From: Planctomycetota bacterium
GTDB lineage: Bacteria > Planctomycetota > Phycisphaerae > Phycisphaerales > UBA1924
Length of the DNA: 44,633 bases
Direction: 5' to 3'
Assembly (NCBI GenBank): GCA_018242645.1
Contig: JAFEBN010000005.1
Coordinates: 1 to 44,633, forward strand
Shown: positions 16,430 through 23,969 of the stretch, one piece after another
Layout: each line of letters starts with the position of its first letter
How positions within the stretch are numbered: position 1 is the stretch's first letter
Translations under genes and position numbers: made by a program
The notes under the pieces: generated by a model
Told to the model about the DNA's origin: nothing
Database searches by the model: none
The model's input: only the letters and a program-made list of their open reading frames with translations

Positions 16430-16662
16430 GCACGAAGGCCACGTTCTATCACGCCGGCTGCCCCGTCTGCGTCGCTGCCGAGCGCACCGTCGCCGACGCC
16501 CTGGACCGCTCGAAGTACAACGTCGAGATCGTCCACCTCGGCCAGCAGAAGGGCCGCGTCGCCGAGGCCGAGAAGGCGGGCGTCAAGTCCGTCCCCGCGC
16601 TGGTCATCAACGGCCAGCCCTTCCACATCAACCACGGCGCGGACCTGTCGGTGCTGAAGTAA
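16426..16662 (+). CDS. Small thioredoxin/glutaredoxin-like protein
   Basis: Protein of 78 residues with a thioredoxin-type fold: strand KATFYHAGC, the redox motif CPVC (12-15), then the cis-Pro segment VKSVPALVINGQPFHIN. It is a thiol-disulfide reductant by family. Start ATG at 16426 overlaps the marR stop and has an AAAGGAG site at 16412-16418. Coupling to the Cys-containing MarR regulator suggests it may reset that protein or share its redox signal; this is inference. Confidence 0.85.
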   Translation: MSTKATFYHAGCPVCVAAERTVADALDRSKYNVEIVHLGQQKGRVAEAEKAGVKSVPALVINGQPFHINHGADLSVLK

Positions 16663-16673
16663 TCACCGCGCGG

Positions 16674-16740
16674 CGGGCGGGCCGCCCGTGGACACTACTT
16701 GGTCGCTCACGCCCGGCGCGGCCACTTCGGTCGCGCCGGG
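16674..16740. terminator. Pair of GC hairpins after the glutaredoxin-like gene
   Basis: Two strong inverted repeats follow the stop at 16662: CGGGCGG/CCGCCCG (16674-16680 and 16682-16688) and CCCGGCGCG/CGCGCCGGG (16712-16720 and 16732-16740). They lie between convergent genes (glutaredoxin-like and mobA). No T-run is present, so factor-independent termination is uncertain. Confidence 0.45.
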
Positions 16741-16828
16741 TCCCGGACCCGGCAACGCATCGGCGGCTTCGAGATCAATTGCGCCCGCCGCCGACACCGC
16801 GTCCCCCCCGGTGGAAACACGCGAGGCC

Positions 16829-17452
16829 TCAGGATCGCACGATTCCCCGCTGTTCATGAGCCGCGGGGACATCGCCGGGCAGGTTGACGTTTCTCGCCGC
16901 TTCCGGCGCAACGGGCACGGTCAACGCTCCGATCTGCTCCAAGGCGCTGAACAGCGTGTAGTCGCTTCGCGATACTCTGGCCTCCAGGATTGGCCTGACG
17001 TGCTGCGTGTACACCGCGGCGCACGGGTGCAGGCGATCTGTGGAGGCACAGACCGCATAGGCGCTCGGATGCACTTGCGCGACCTGGAGGATATTTGCGA
17101 TCTCCACGCCGCTGAAGGAAGGCATGTCCCCCGCCAGTACGAAGATCGGACCCGGCCATTGGGTGAGGGCTGAAACGATGCCCCCCATCGGGCCGATCCC
17201 CGGGTGGAGATCCGGAATGATGCCGTCCGCCAACTGAAGGACGGCGGGATCGCAGGCCCCGACCAGTTTCACGCGACGGCCGAACACGCCCCGCAGGGCC
17301 TGAATGGGCTGTTGGACGAGCACTCGTCCCTCGCTTCCCCAAGGCTCGCGGAGTTTATCCCGACCGAAACGCTGGCTCCTCCCTCCGACGAGGACGACCG
17401 GCTGGACGCTCGTAAGGAAATCGCGCGAGACGAACGGCGTATCAGTTGTCAT
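16829..17452 (-). CDS. mobA: Molybdenum cofactor guanylyltransferase MobA
   Basis: Nucleotidyltransferase of 207 residues that adds GMP to Mo-molybdopterin, producing the guanine dinucleotide form. The nucleotide loop VVLVGGRSQRFGRDK (about 19-33) and the metal-binding AGDMPSF are diagnostic; GIGPMGGIVSAL is also conserved. It ends the minus-strand moeA-moaC-mogA-mobA operon and overlaps mogA by 11 bases. Its presence predicts a bis-MGD enzyme, which fits the NarB-type nitrate reductase at 28189-30459. Confidence 0.92.
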   Translation of the reverse strand: MTTDTPFVSRDFLTSVQPVVLVGGRSQRFGRDKLREPWGSEGRVLVQQPIQALRGVFGRRVKLVGACDPAVLQLADGIIPDLHPGIGPMGGIVSALTQWPGPIFVLAGDMPSFSGVEIANILQVAQVHPSAYAVCASTDRLHPCAAVYTQHVRPILEARVSRSDYTLFSALEQIGALTVPVAPEAARNVNLPGDVPAAHEQRGIVRS

Positions 17453-17999
17453 GGCGGACGACCTTTCCGCCCGCCGGCGTCGCGTCTGGCCGCCCGTCGT
17501 CCTGCACCTCCCCGCGCAACGTCTCCACGGCGTGAGGCAGAATGTCGAGGAGAGCTTCGAGGTTCTCGGTACTTCCTTTGAGTGAGCCGGGCAAGGTCAG
17601 GACGAGAGTTCTGCCGATCGTGCCCGCAACCCCGCGCGACAGGAATGTCCGCGGCGTTTTGGTCATGCACCGGAGACGGGCGAGTTCCATGAGCCCCGGG
17701 TGCTCGCGCTCGATGACGCTCCGAGCGGCTTCGGGCGTCACGTCGCGCGGCGCTAGACCGGTGCCGCCTGTGCTCAGAATCAGATCGATGCCGCGCTCGG
17801 GGGTGGACCAACTGACAAAGCAGGCGGCAAGCTGGTCTTGCTCGTCGGGCAGGCATCTCGCCTCGACCACTTCAGCGCCGAGGCGAGTTCGGAGCATTTC
17901 GGCGAGCGCCGGCCCCGACGTGTCTGTGGCTATGCCGCGTGAGCATCGATCGCTCACAGTCAACACAGCGGCGCGGATGGGCCGGTCGGCTTCGCTCAT
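17442..17999 (-). CDS. mogA: Molybdopterin adenylyltransferase MogA/MoaB family
   Basis: Protein of 185 residues catalysing adenylylation of molybdopterin before metal insertion. Family features: AAVLTVSDRCSRGIATDTSGP at the N-terminus, the substrate loop LILSTGGTGLAPRDVTPEA (about 90-108) and LVLTLPGSLKGSTENLEALLD near the C-terminus. It overlaps moaC upstream by 4 bases and mobA downstream by 11, so translation is coupled. The MogA/MoaB distinction is not certain from sequence alone; this is the only such gene in the cluster. Confidence 0.9.
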   Translation of the reverse strand: MSEADRPIRAAVLTVSDRCSRGIATDTSGPALAEMLRTRLGAEVVEARCLPDEQDQLAACFVSWSTPERGIDLILSTGGTGLAPRDVTPEAARSVIEREHPGLMELARLRCMTKTPRTFLSRGVAGTIGRTLVLTLPGSLKGSTENLEALLDILPHAVETLRGEVQDDGRPDATPAGGKVVRHDN

Positions 18000-18538
18000 C
18001 GCCCCTCCTCAAGAGGTACTGCGGTGTAGTCGCCGTGGCGGCCACCGCGCTTCTCGGTGACGCGGATGCCCTCGATGATCATCGCGTTGTCGATCGCCTT
18101 ACCCATGTCGATCACCGTCAGGCAGGCGATTGCTACTGCGGTCAGGGCCTCCATCTCGACACCCGTGCGGGCCTGCGTCCGGACGGTGGCGGTGACCCTG
18201 ACGCGGCCGGACTCGAGCACGGCCTCCACGTCAACCGCTTCGAGCGGCAGCGTGTGGCACAGGGGGATGAGTTCGTCGGTGCGCTTGGCGGCGAGGATTG
18301 CGGCGACCCGAGCGACATCGAGCACGGAACCCTTCTTGATCGAGTTCTCGCGGATCGCACGTTCAAGGTCCGGCGAGACCCGCACGAACCCCTCGGCGGC
18401 CGCGGTCCTCGCTGTGACCGGCTTGTCCCCGACATCCACCATCCGAGCCGCGCCGTCCGCGCCGATGTGTGAAAGACCTTCAGAATTCGCCCCAGGGGTT
18501 CTGTCATTCATGGCGTGACTCATCTCCGCACCACACAT
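17996..18538 (-). CDS. moaC: Cyclic pyranopterin monophosphate synthase MoaC
   Basis: MoaC completes the first step of molybdenum cofactor synthesis together with the radical-SAM enzyme MoaA. Diagnostic segments: LSHIGADGAARMVDVGDKPVTART near the N-terminus, KKGSVLDVARVAAILAAKRT, the LCHTLPLEAV motif and GVEMEALTAVAIACLTVIDMGKAID. About 180 residues from the ATG at 18538, which lies just behind the moeA stop with AGGCGG upstream. ATGs at 18523 and 18511 are alternatives, the latter behind a GGAG. Overlaps mogA by four bases. Confidence 0.92.
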   Translation of the reverse strand: MCGAEMSHAMNDRTPGANSEGLSHIGADGAARMVDVGDKPVTARTAAAEGFVRVSPDLERAIRENSIKKGSVLDVARVAAILAAKRTDELIPLCHTLPLEAVDVEAVLESGRVRVTATVRTQARTGVEMEALTAVAIACLTVIDMGKAIDNAMIIEGIRVTEKRGGRHGDYTAVPLEEGR

Positions 18539-18552
18539 CGTTTGACCGCCTA

Positions 18553-19890
18553 TCAAGCCCCCGCGGGCCAAGTGTAATAGGGCAGGATCGCGTTCGAGAA
18601 GCCCGGGGGTACTTCCACAAAGCCGTCGCTCATGCCCGCCGCGACGATGTCACCCGAGCCGCGGCCATCGATCAACTCCGCCTGAGGAAGGCCGTTGGCG
18701 TCAACGACCAATCGGACCAAGCGGTGCCACCACAAATCGAGCGTCCGACCGTCGGGATTCCTGACCTCAATGAGCCTCGGGAGGCACTCCGGTGGGGTTC
18801 GCTTCGCTCCAGCGCAGGCGGCAAGGACGGGCAGGACGATCCGTACACAGGTGACAAGAGCGGAGACAGGGTTGCCGGGGAGCCCGAAGATGGGAAGCGT
18901 CTCCGCGGTGTGCGGCGCCGGTCGCCGCACGAGGGCACCCAGCATCGGCTTTCCGGGTCTCTGCGGAAGTCCGTGGAAGACCACCTCAGCTCCGACCTGT
19001 TCGAGGGCAGCTCGAACGGGATCGCGGTGCCCCATCGAGATGCCGCCGGTCAGGACCACAGCATCGGCGACTTGGCACGCACGCTCCAACGCACCGCCGA
19101 GGTTCCCATCGTCACGAATGTGTGACACGCTCGGCACGTTCGCCCACGCGTGCGACGCCAAGATTGCCCGCACGGCCGGGGAGTTGCTGTTGCGGATCTG
19201 GAAGGTTGATGGCGTGTGATGCGGCTCGATGAGTTCATCACCGGTGGTGATAAGGGCGATGCGGAGGCGGGCAAAGACCGCCGGTCGAATAATCCCTACC
19301 GCTGCAAGCGTTGCCAGCCCTGCTGCCGTGATCACTTCGCCCGCGTGCGGGACGACCGTCCCCGCCGGCGCGTTCTCGCCTCGACGACGGATATGGTCTC
19401 CTCGCCTGACGCGAGCGGCCGCCGCTCGCGTCACGGAGATTGAAGTGACATCTGCCGCCCGTCCCGCCGCGTGTTCAATGACGTCCTCCCGCCGAACAAC
19501 GGTGTCGGCTCCCGCCGGGATTGCTGCGCCGGTCGCGATCCGCACCGCGACAGGCCGACGAACACCCTCGAAGGACGCTGGGGGCGGCTCGCCAATGCGA
19601 GCCTCTCCCACAACCAGCAGTGTGATCGCTTGCACGGTCTCATTCGAGCCCTCACCTGAGGGGACGGCCAAGTCAGCGGCGCAGATTGCATACCCATCCA
19701 TCGCCGAGTAGTCAAAGGCGGGGCTATCCCGGTCGGCGCGGACCTCTTCGGCAAGGATGCGGCCCGCGGCCCTATCCAACCCCACAACCTCGCTTAGTCG
19801 GGCCGAGGGTGACGGGCAAGCGAGTGCGACCAAGGCCGCTACAGCAGCCCCGGGCGAGTCGAACGCGAATGCCTGACCTCGAAAGCCCAT
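18553..19890 (-). CDS. moeA: Molybdopterin molybdenumtransferase MoeA
   Basis: Protein of 445 residues that inserts molybdate into adenylylated molybdopterin. Motifs in order: AFDYSAMDGYAIC (about 59-71), PVAVRIATGAAIPAGADTVVR, LRIALITTGDEL, VLTGGISMGHRDPV, LPIFGLPGNPVSALVT and a C-terminal domain with SGDIVAAGMSDGFVEVP. Start ATG at 19890, with AGGAG seven bases upstream; the frame is open much further but that part is antisense to moaD/moaE. First gene of the moeA-moaC-mogA-mobA operon and divergent from moaD, with only 46 bp between them. Confidence 0.93.
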   Translation of the reverse strand: MGFRGQAFAFDSPGAAVAALVALACPSPSARLSEVVGLDRAAGRILAEEVRADRDSPAFDYSAMDGYAICAADLAVPSGEGSNETVQAITLLVVGEARIGEPPPASFEGVRRPVAVRIATGAAIPAGADTVVRREDVIEHAAGRAADVTSISVTRAAAARVRRGDHIRRRGENAPAGTVVPHAGEVITAAGLATLAAVGIIRPAVFARLRIALITTGDELIEPHHTPSTFQIRNSNSPAVRAILASHAWANVPSVSHIRDDGNLGGALERACQVADAVVLTGGISMGHRDPVRAALEQVGAEVVFHGLPQRPGKPMLGALVRRPAPHTAETLPIFGLPGNPVSALVTCVRIVLPVLAACAGAKRTPPECLPRLIEVRNPDGRTLDLWWHRLVRLVVDANGLPQAELIDGRGSGDIVAAGMSDGFVEVPPGFSNAILPYYTWPAGA

Positions 19891-19924
19891 ACACGCTCCT
19901 GGTATCGCCGCCACCGCCAAACCA

Positions 19925-19930
19925 TACACT
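19925..19930 (+). promoter_or_regulatory. -10 element for leaderless moaD
   Basis: TACACT sits 6 bases before the moaD ATG at 19937, so the transcript should start at or beside the start codon. There is no Shine-Dalgarno sequence before this ATG. A matching -35 is not evident. Confidence 0.4.
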
Positions 19931-19936
19931 CCCACA

Positions 19937-20191
19937 ATGGAAGTCGAGGTGCTCCTCTTCGGTGCCGCCGCTACGCGCGAGAAATCGGACCGCGTCACCG
20001 TAGTCGTGGGCGCCGAACCGACCGTCCGGGATGTCTTGACGGCGCTCCACGAGCAGCATCCCGATCTTCGGTTCGCTCTGCCGTCCGCAGAAGCCGGCCG
20101 CCTCGCCGTGAACCAGTCTTTCGCCAGAGGGGAACATCCCATCAGAGCGGGCGACGAGGTCGCCCTCATCACGCTCGTGGGGGGTGGCTGA
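19937..20191 (+). CDS. moaD: Molybdopterin synthase small subunit MoaD
   Basis: Ubiquitin-like sulfur carrier of 84 residues ending in the essential Gly-Gly (LITLVGGG), where the thiocarboxylate is formed. The strand-loop pattern VEVLLFGAAATREKSDRVTV and PTVRDVLTALHEQHP is typical, as is RLAVNQSFARG...GDEVALITLVGGG. The ATG at 19937 has no ribosome site and follows a -10-like TACACT by six bases. moaE begins 2 bases after its stop. The pair is divergent from moeA. Confidence 0.92.
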   Translation: MEVEVLLFGAAATREKSDRVTVVVGAEPTVRDVLTALHEQHPDLRFALPSAEAGRLAVNQSFARGEHPIRAGDEVALITLVGGG

Positions 20192-20193
20192 CA

Positions 20194-20661
20194 ATGGCCC
20201 CGACGCCCCCGGTCGTCGTCGCTCGGATTGTGGACGAGCCGCTGATCCCAAGGGATGAGCGGGTAACTCTCTTCGGCGAGAATTGGACCCCCGCTCGCGA
20301 TGCTGTTGGCCCTCCACCCGGTGTTGTTGGTGCCGTGCTTCGCTTTGAGGGGATCGTGCGCCGAGGCGAGCCCAGCGATGCCCACGGCGGCGACGAACGG
20401 GAACTGCTGGCGCTCGACTACCAGACCTACGACCCGATGGCCGAGCGCGAACTTCGCGCGCTGGCCCGCCAAATCGCCGAAGAGCACGTCCTTTCGTCGC
20501 TCGTGGCGCTGCACAGCCGCGGGCGCGTAGCCGTGGGCGATGTGTCGTTCGTGTTGATTGTGGAAAGCCCGCATCGCGCCGAGGCGATCGCAGCGATGTC
20601 GGCGTTCATTGACCGGCTCAAGCAAGACGTGCCGATTTGGAAGAAGCCGGTGTGGAAATAG
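20194..20661 (+). CDS. moaE: Molybdopterin synthase large subunit MoaE
   Basis: Catalytic subunit (155 residues) that transfers sulfur from MoaD to precursor Z. Family features: GAVLRFEGIVRRGE, LALDYQTYDPMAERELRALA, SSLVALHSRGRVAVGDVSFVLIVESPHRAEA and the C-terminal active-site segment LKQDVPIWKKPVW. Translationally coupled with moaD. Its stop is only six bases from the convergent TauE-type gene. Confidence 0.93.
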   Translation: MAPTPPVVVARIVDEPLIPRDERVTLFGENWTPARDAVGPPPGVVGAVLRFEGIVRRGEPSDAHGGDERELLALDYQTYDPMAERELRALARQIAEEHVLSSLVALHSRGRVAVGDVSFVLIVESPHRAEAIAAMSAFIDRLKQDVPIWKKPVWK

Positions 20662-20667
20662 CGGCTT

Positions 20668-21412
20668 TCACGAGACCACCAGCTTCGCGCCGGCGATGAG
20701 CAGGACGACCGCGAGCAGGACATTGAGAGTGCGAGGTGTCGCTCGCCGGCTGCCGAGTGTCGCCCCGGTGATGCCTCCGGCCCCCGCGCACGCCGCGAGC
20801 AGCCACAGCGAGGTGGGTGGGGTCCACTCGGCTCGCCAGGCCGCCAAGCCCCGCGAAGGAGTTCACAAGGATAAAGAGGGACGATGTCGCGGCCGTGCGT
20901 TTGGGGTCGGCCCAGCCCATGAGCAGAATCACGGGACTCAGGAAGATGCCCCCGCCCGTGCCGGTCAGCCCCGCGAGGAAGCCCAGTCCCGAACCAACCG
21001 CCAAGGCCACCGGCATCGAAGGGGGACGCGGCGCAGACGCCGCCTTGGGGGGTCGCCATGCGACGAATGCCATGCGCACGGCCGTGAGCACAAGCACGAC
21101 GCCGATGGCAGCCTTGAGCGCCTGCTGCGGGAGTTGGACGAGGCCGCCCACGTAGGCCGCGGGGATGGAGGCAACTGCAAATGGCCAGAAGAGCGTCCAC
21201 GAGAAGTGCCCGGCACATGCGAATTGCGTGAACGCGATGACCGCCACCAGGACGTTGATCGAGAGCGCCGTCGGCCGCATGACCGCGGCTTCCACACCAA
21301 CGAGCGCCATGACGGCGAGGTATCCCGAAGCGCCGGCGTGGCCGACCGAGGCGTAAAGTGCGCCCACGATGAGGAACAACACGGCGAGGATGGCAAGGGT
21401 GTCCGCCGGCAT
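20668..21412 (-). pseudogene. TauE/SafE-type (TSUP) permease, frameshifted
   Basis: Membrane protein of the TSUP family, which moves sulfonates, sulfite or related organic anions. From the ATG at 21412 the first 190 or so residues are normal: IVGALYASVGHAGASGYLAVMAL, GFLAGLTGTGGGIFLSPVILLMGW, and LFILVNSFAGLGGLASRVDPT. After about 20822 the frame breaks into a basic, non-membrane tail. The correct C-terminus is present one frame over (SLWLLAACAGAGGITGATLG... to AGAKLVVS and a stop at 20668). The total length fits a single inserted base, most simply in the G-rich run at 20811-20822. It may be a real inactivation, a sequencing indel, or slippage. Last gene of the hemerythrin-cupin-moaA run. Confidence 0.85.
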
Positions 21413-21432
21413 CGGTGGCCTTATGAGTGGCG

Positions 21433-22587
21433 CTAACCGCCGATCGCCGACATCGGCCGCTCGGGCTGGACAAAGTCCGGTGACGTGATCCCGTGGCCGG
21501 GCTGCTTGGTCCAAGTCGCGTCGATCAAGAAGTCGGCCAGTTCCGTGTCGGTCGCACCGGCCCGCAACGGCGAACGCAGATCCCATTCGGTGGTGCTGAA
21601 CAGGCAGGGCCTGACCTTGCCGTCGGCCGTGATCCGCAGGCGGCTGCACGCCCCGCAGAAGGGGTTGCTGACGGGCGCGATGAACCCGACGCGTGCCGGC
21701 GAATCTCCGTCGAGGTCCGCGAATCGGAATGTCCGGGCCGTGCTGGATGGATCGTCGTCGCCGCACGCGATGAGCGGGAAGACACGCTCGATGGCGGCGC
21801 GGGTCTCAGCAGCGGAGACCCACTTGGAAGAATCCCAGGCGTGAGCCGAGTCAAGGGGCATGTACTCAATGAACCGCATCTCTACGCCGAAGTTGCGGGC
21901 GAGCACCGCGAGTGCGACGGCCTCGTCGTCGTTGAAACCCCGGATGAGCACAGCGTTGAGCTTGACCGGGGTGAGGCCCTCGTCCAGAGATAACTGCACA
22001 CCTTTGAGCACCTGGGCGGGGGACGACGACGATCGTGTCAGGCGAGCGAATCGATCGGGTCGGAGCGAGTCGATGCTGATAGTCAGGCGTGCCAGGCCCG
22101 CGTCCTTCCAGGCCCGCAGAGATTCGCGGCTAAGCAGAGACGCGTTAGTGATCAGGGCAATCTCGACCTTAGTCGCGACGGCGAGCCCGGCGATGATGTC
22201 GGACAGATGGGGATGCAGCGTTGGCTCGCCGCCGGTAAGGCGGACCTTTCGCACGCCGAGCGATTCTGCGATCGCGGCGGCGCGGACGATCTCGGCCACG
22301 GTCAGGAGCGCTTCGTGCGCCGCGAATCGGACATCCGGCTCCATGCAGTAGACGCAGCGGAAGTTGCAGCGGTCCGTGATGCTGATCCGCAGGTCGCGGA
22401 TCGTTCGGCCGTGGGAATCGACCATCCGACGGCCGGCACGCACGTCCGGCGGGGCGGAAGCGGGCGCTCGTGCAGGATCTTGCCGCGGGAGTGATTGGCC
22501 GACCAACTGCGGGAGAGCAATGCCGCCACCCGCCTCGGCTGGCCGGGGCACGGAAGCGGTTCTGCTGTCTTGCATCGGGGTCCGCAC
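21433..22587 (-). CDS. moaA: GTP 3',8-cyclase MoaA (radical SAM)
   Basis: Radical-SAM enzyme of 384 residues that starts molybdenum cofactor synthesis from GTP. The SAM cluster motif is CNFRCVYC, within RISITDRCNFRCVYCMEP; the second Fe-S cluster is bound by C-x2-C...C in NPFCGACSRLRITADGKVRPC. LTGGEPTLHP and the C-terminal Gly-Gly (SAIGG, required in MoaA) are present. The N-terminal 55 residues before RMVDSHGRTIRDLRIS are an unusual Pro/Ala-rich extension. Start GTG at 22587 is behind a CGGAG; ATG 22575 is an alternative. It sits in a minus-strand run after the AhpD-like gene. Confidence 0.93.
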   Translation of the reverse strand: MRTPMQDSRTASVPRPAEAGGGIALPQLVGQSLPRQDPARAPASAPPDVRAGRRMVDSHGRTIRDLRISITDRCNFRCVYCMEPDVRFAAHEALLTVAEIVRAAAIAESLGVRKVRLTGGEPTLHPHLSDIIAGLAVATKVEIALITNASLLSRESLRAWKDAGLARLTISIDSLRPDRFARLTRSSSSPAQVLKGVQLSLDEGLTPVKLNAVLIRGFNDDEAVALAVLARNFGVEMRFIEYMPLDSAHAWDSSKWVSAAETRAAIERVFPLIACGDDDPSSTARTFRFADLDGDSPARVGFIAPVSNPFCGACSRLRITADGKVRPCLFSTTEWDLRSPLRAGATDTELADFLIDATWTKQPGHGITSPDFVQPERPMSAIGG

Positions 22588-22608
22588 GCGTTCTCGCTCC
22601 GATCTCCG

Positions 22609-22965
22609 TTAGACACCCCGCTCGAACTGCTCCGTTGCCCATCTCCAGGCGGCGACGGTTCGCGGGAAACCAACCGTATTCATGCCCAGCAGGATGGCCT
22701 GTTCGACTTCGGCGGTCGTCGCCCCGTGCTGCGTCGCCCGACGCACATGACTCCTCAGGGCCGATTCCAAACCAGCGCCGACACAGATGCCGATCTTGAC
22801 GAGCGCCAGCGTCTTGGCATCCAGAGGCCCGGCCTCCTCAACCGCCCTGGCGATGCTCTCGTGGGCCCGCCCGAGGGCCGGAAACCTCTTCACGAACTCC
22901 TTGTACGTTCCGGGAACTTTGCTTGGGGGTGAGTTGTCCTGGTCGGTGTCGCTGCGTTCCACCAC
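22609..22965 (-). CDS. AhpD/carboxymuconolactone decarboxylase-like protein without CxxC
   Basis: Protein of 118 residues with the helical AhpD-like fold: FVKRFPALGRAHESIARAVEEAGPLDAKTLALVKIGI and ESALRSHVRRATQHGATTAEVEQAILL. His73 of the active-site helix is kept, but the two positions that would be Cys in CxxCxxxH are Leu66 and Ala69. It is therefore unlikely to do disulfide chemistry, unlike the paralogue at 13174. GTG start at 22965, with AGGAGG directly upstream. It sits between a cupin and moaA. Confidence 0.85.
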   Translation of the reverse strand: MVERSDTDQDNSPPSKVPGTYKEFVKRFPALGRAHESIARAVEEAGPLDAKTLALVKIGICVGAGLESALRSHVRRATQHGATTAEVEQAILLGMNTVGFPRTVAAWRWATEQFERGV

Positions 22966-22995
22966 AAAGCCTCCTGGTCATGAAAAGCCCGGTGA

Positions 22996-23400
22996 TCAAG
23001 GGTTCTGGGGTGTAGGAGGTTTGGTCGCGAGGGATACCTGAAGCAGGAACACCGCGCGGGATTGGGCTCGCACGTCGTGCCGGACGCCGGGAGCCATGAC
23101 GAGCAACATGCCCGCTCGCAGGTGATACCCCTCACCCCCGGCCGTGACATCGAGCTCGCCCTCGATAGCCTGCACGGTCACGATGCCGCTGGTGGCGTGC
23201 TCGGCGAGACCTGCGCCTGCGTCCAGCACGAAGAGCGCCACCGTCCTGCCCGAGTTCTTGAAGAGCGTCTTCTGCCGATGGCCGTGCTTCTTTGGCGTCG
23301 GCTCGGCCTCCAAAGCCGCGGCCTCCGCGTGAAGGTCGAGCGCGAGATGCTCGGCTGCGAATCGCTCTGACGGAGCCGCGCGTGATCGTTCATCGCTCAT
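22996..23400 (-). CDS. Cupin-domain protein
   Basis: Single-domain cupin of 134 residues. The barrel runs from about residue 50: VALFVLDAGAGLAEHATSGIVTVQAIEGELDVTAGGEGYHLRAGMLLVMAPGVRHDVRAQSRAVFLLQVSL, with His68 and His107 as possible metal ligands. Function cannot be assigned. The start ATG at 23400 overlaps the hemerythrin stop by four bases. It is co-transcribed with hemerythrin, the AhpD-like gene and moaA, so a role in NO/oxygen or redox response is possible but inferred. Confidence 0.8.
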   Translation of the reverse strand: MSDERSRAAPSERFAAEHLALDLHAEAAALEAEPTPKKHGHRQKTLFKNSGRTVALFVLDAGAGLAEHATSGIVTVQAIEGELDVTAGGEGYHLRAGMLLVMAPGVRHDVRAQSRAVFLLQVSLATKPPTPQNP

Positions 23401-23951
23401 AATGCTTCCTCACTCGAACCGCTATCGGGGTCGTCCACGGACAGCTTGTGTCTCGCACGGGAACCTGGCCGCCGCTCTTCGATGAAGGTTGCCTCATGCG
23501 CCAGGGCCGCCAGCGCCTCCGGGTGGTCGCGCTGCACCTCCTCGAAGAACTCTCGTTCTTCCCAGCGGATATGGTCGTGCAGCCGCACCCCGACCTCGCG
23601 CACGAGTTCCGCGTCGCTCGCCGCCGCCTCCGGTTCGCGCTCGCACCGCTCCGCCAAACGCCGCAGGGTGGCGTGTTCATCAAGCAGCCGGTCCCGCAGT
23701 TCCGGAGAATGGACCAGCGGGAGCAGCAACCGCTCTTCGTCATCAAAGTGTGCCCGGATCTCCGACCGCCAAGCGTCCACGAACTCGGCGATCGCACGGA
23801 TGCGATCCGCACGATCCAGATCCGCGGCCTGCCGCAGGCTCCGAGCTTGGATAAGCCCGCCCATGTGCTCGCGCGACAAGGGCTGGAGCGTGGCATGACG
23901 CTTCAGGGGCGGAGTCAGAGGAACCGGTTGCTCGAAGCCGTCGTGCGCCAT
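23397..23951 (-). CDS. Hemerythrin-domain protein (minus strand)
   Basis: Protein of 184 residues with a hemerythrin-like four-helix bundle that can bind a di-iron centre: PLSREHMGGLIQAR, EIRAHFDDEERLLLPLV, LLDEHATLRRLAERCE and LHDHIRWEEREFFEEV give the expected His/Glu ligands. A charged tail follows (about 155-184). Start ATG 23951, six bases behind a -10-like TACTAT, without a ribosome site. It is transcribed divergently from the second hemerythrin gene with 18 bp between the start codons. The probable role is O2 or NO binding; no enzymatic activity can be assigned. Confidence 0.88.
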   Translation of the reverse strand: MAHDGFEQPVPLTPPLKRHATLQPLSREHMGGLIQARSLRQAADLDRADRIRAIAEFVDAWRSEIRAHFDDEERLLLPLVHSPELRDRLLDEHATLRRLAERCEREPEAAASDAELVREVGVRLHDHIRWEEREFFEEVQRDHPEALAALAHEATFIEERRPGSRARHKLSVDDPDSGSSEEAL

Positions 23952-23957
23952 CGAGTG

Positions 23958-23964
23958 ATAGTAT
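23958..23964. promoter_or_regulatory. Overlapping bidirectional -10 elements
   Basis: In the 18-bp gap between two divergent start codons, TAGTAT reads on the plus strand (23959-23964) and TACTAT on the minus strand (23963-23958). Each lies 5-6 bases from the corresponding ATG (23970 and 23951). Both mRNAs would be leaderless, and both promoters share the same base pairs. No convincing -35 is visible on either side. Confidence 0.45.
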
Positions 23965-23969
23965 TCAAC

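Noticed and set aside
16663..16911. 82-codon minus-strand frame after mobA
   Set aside because: Overlaps the mobA end and a hairpin region; composition is noise-like.
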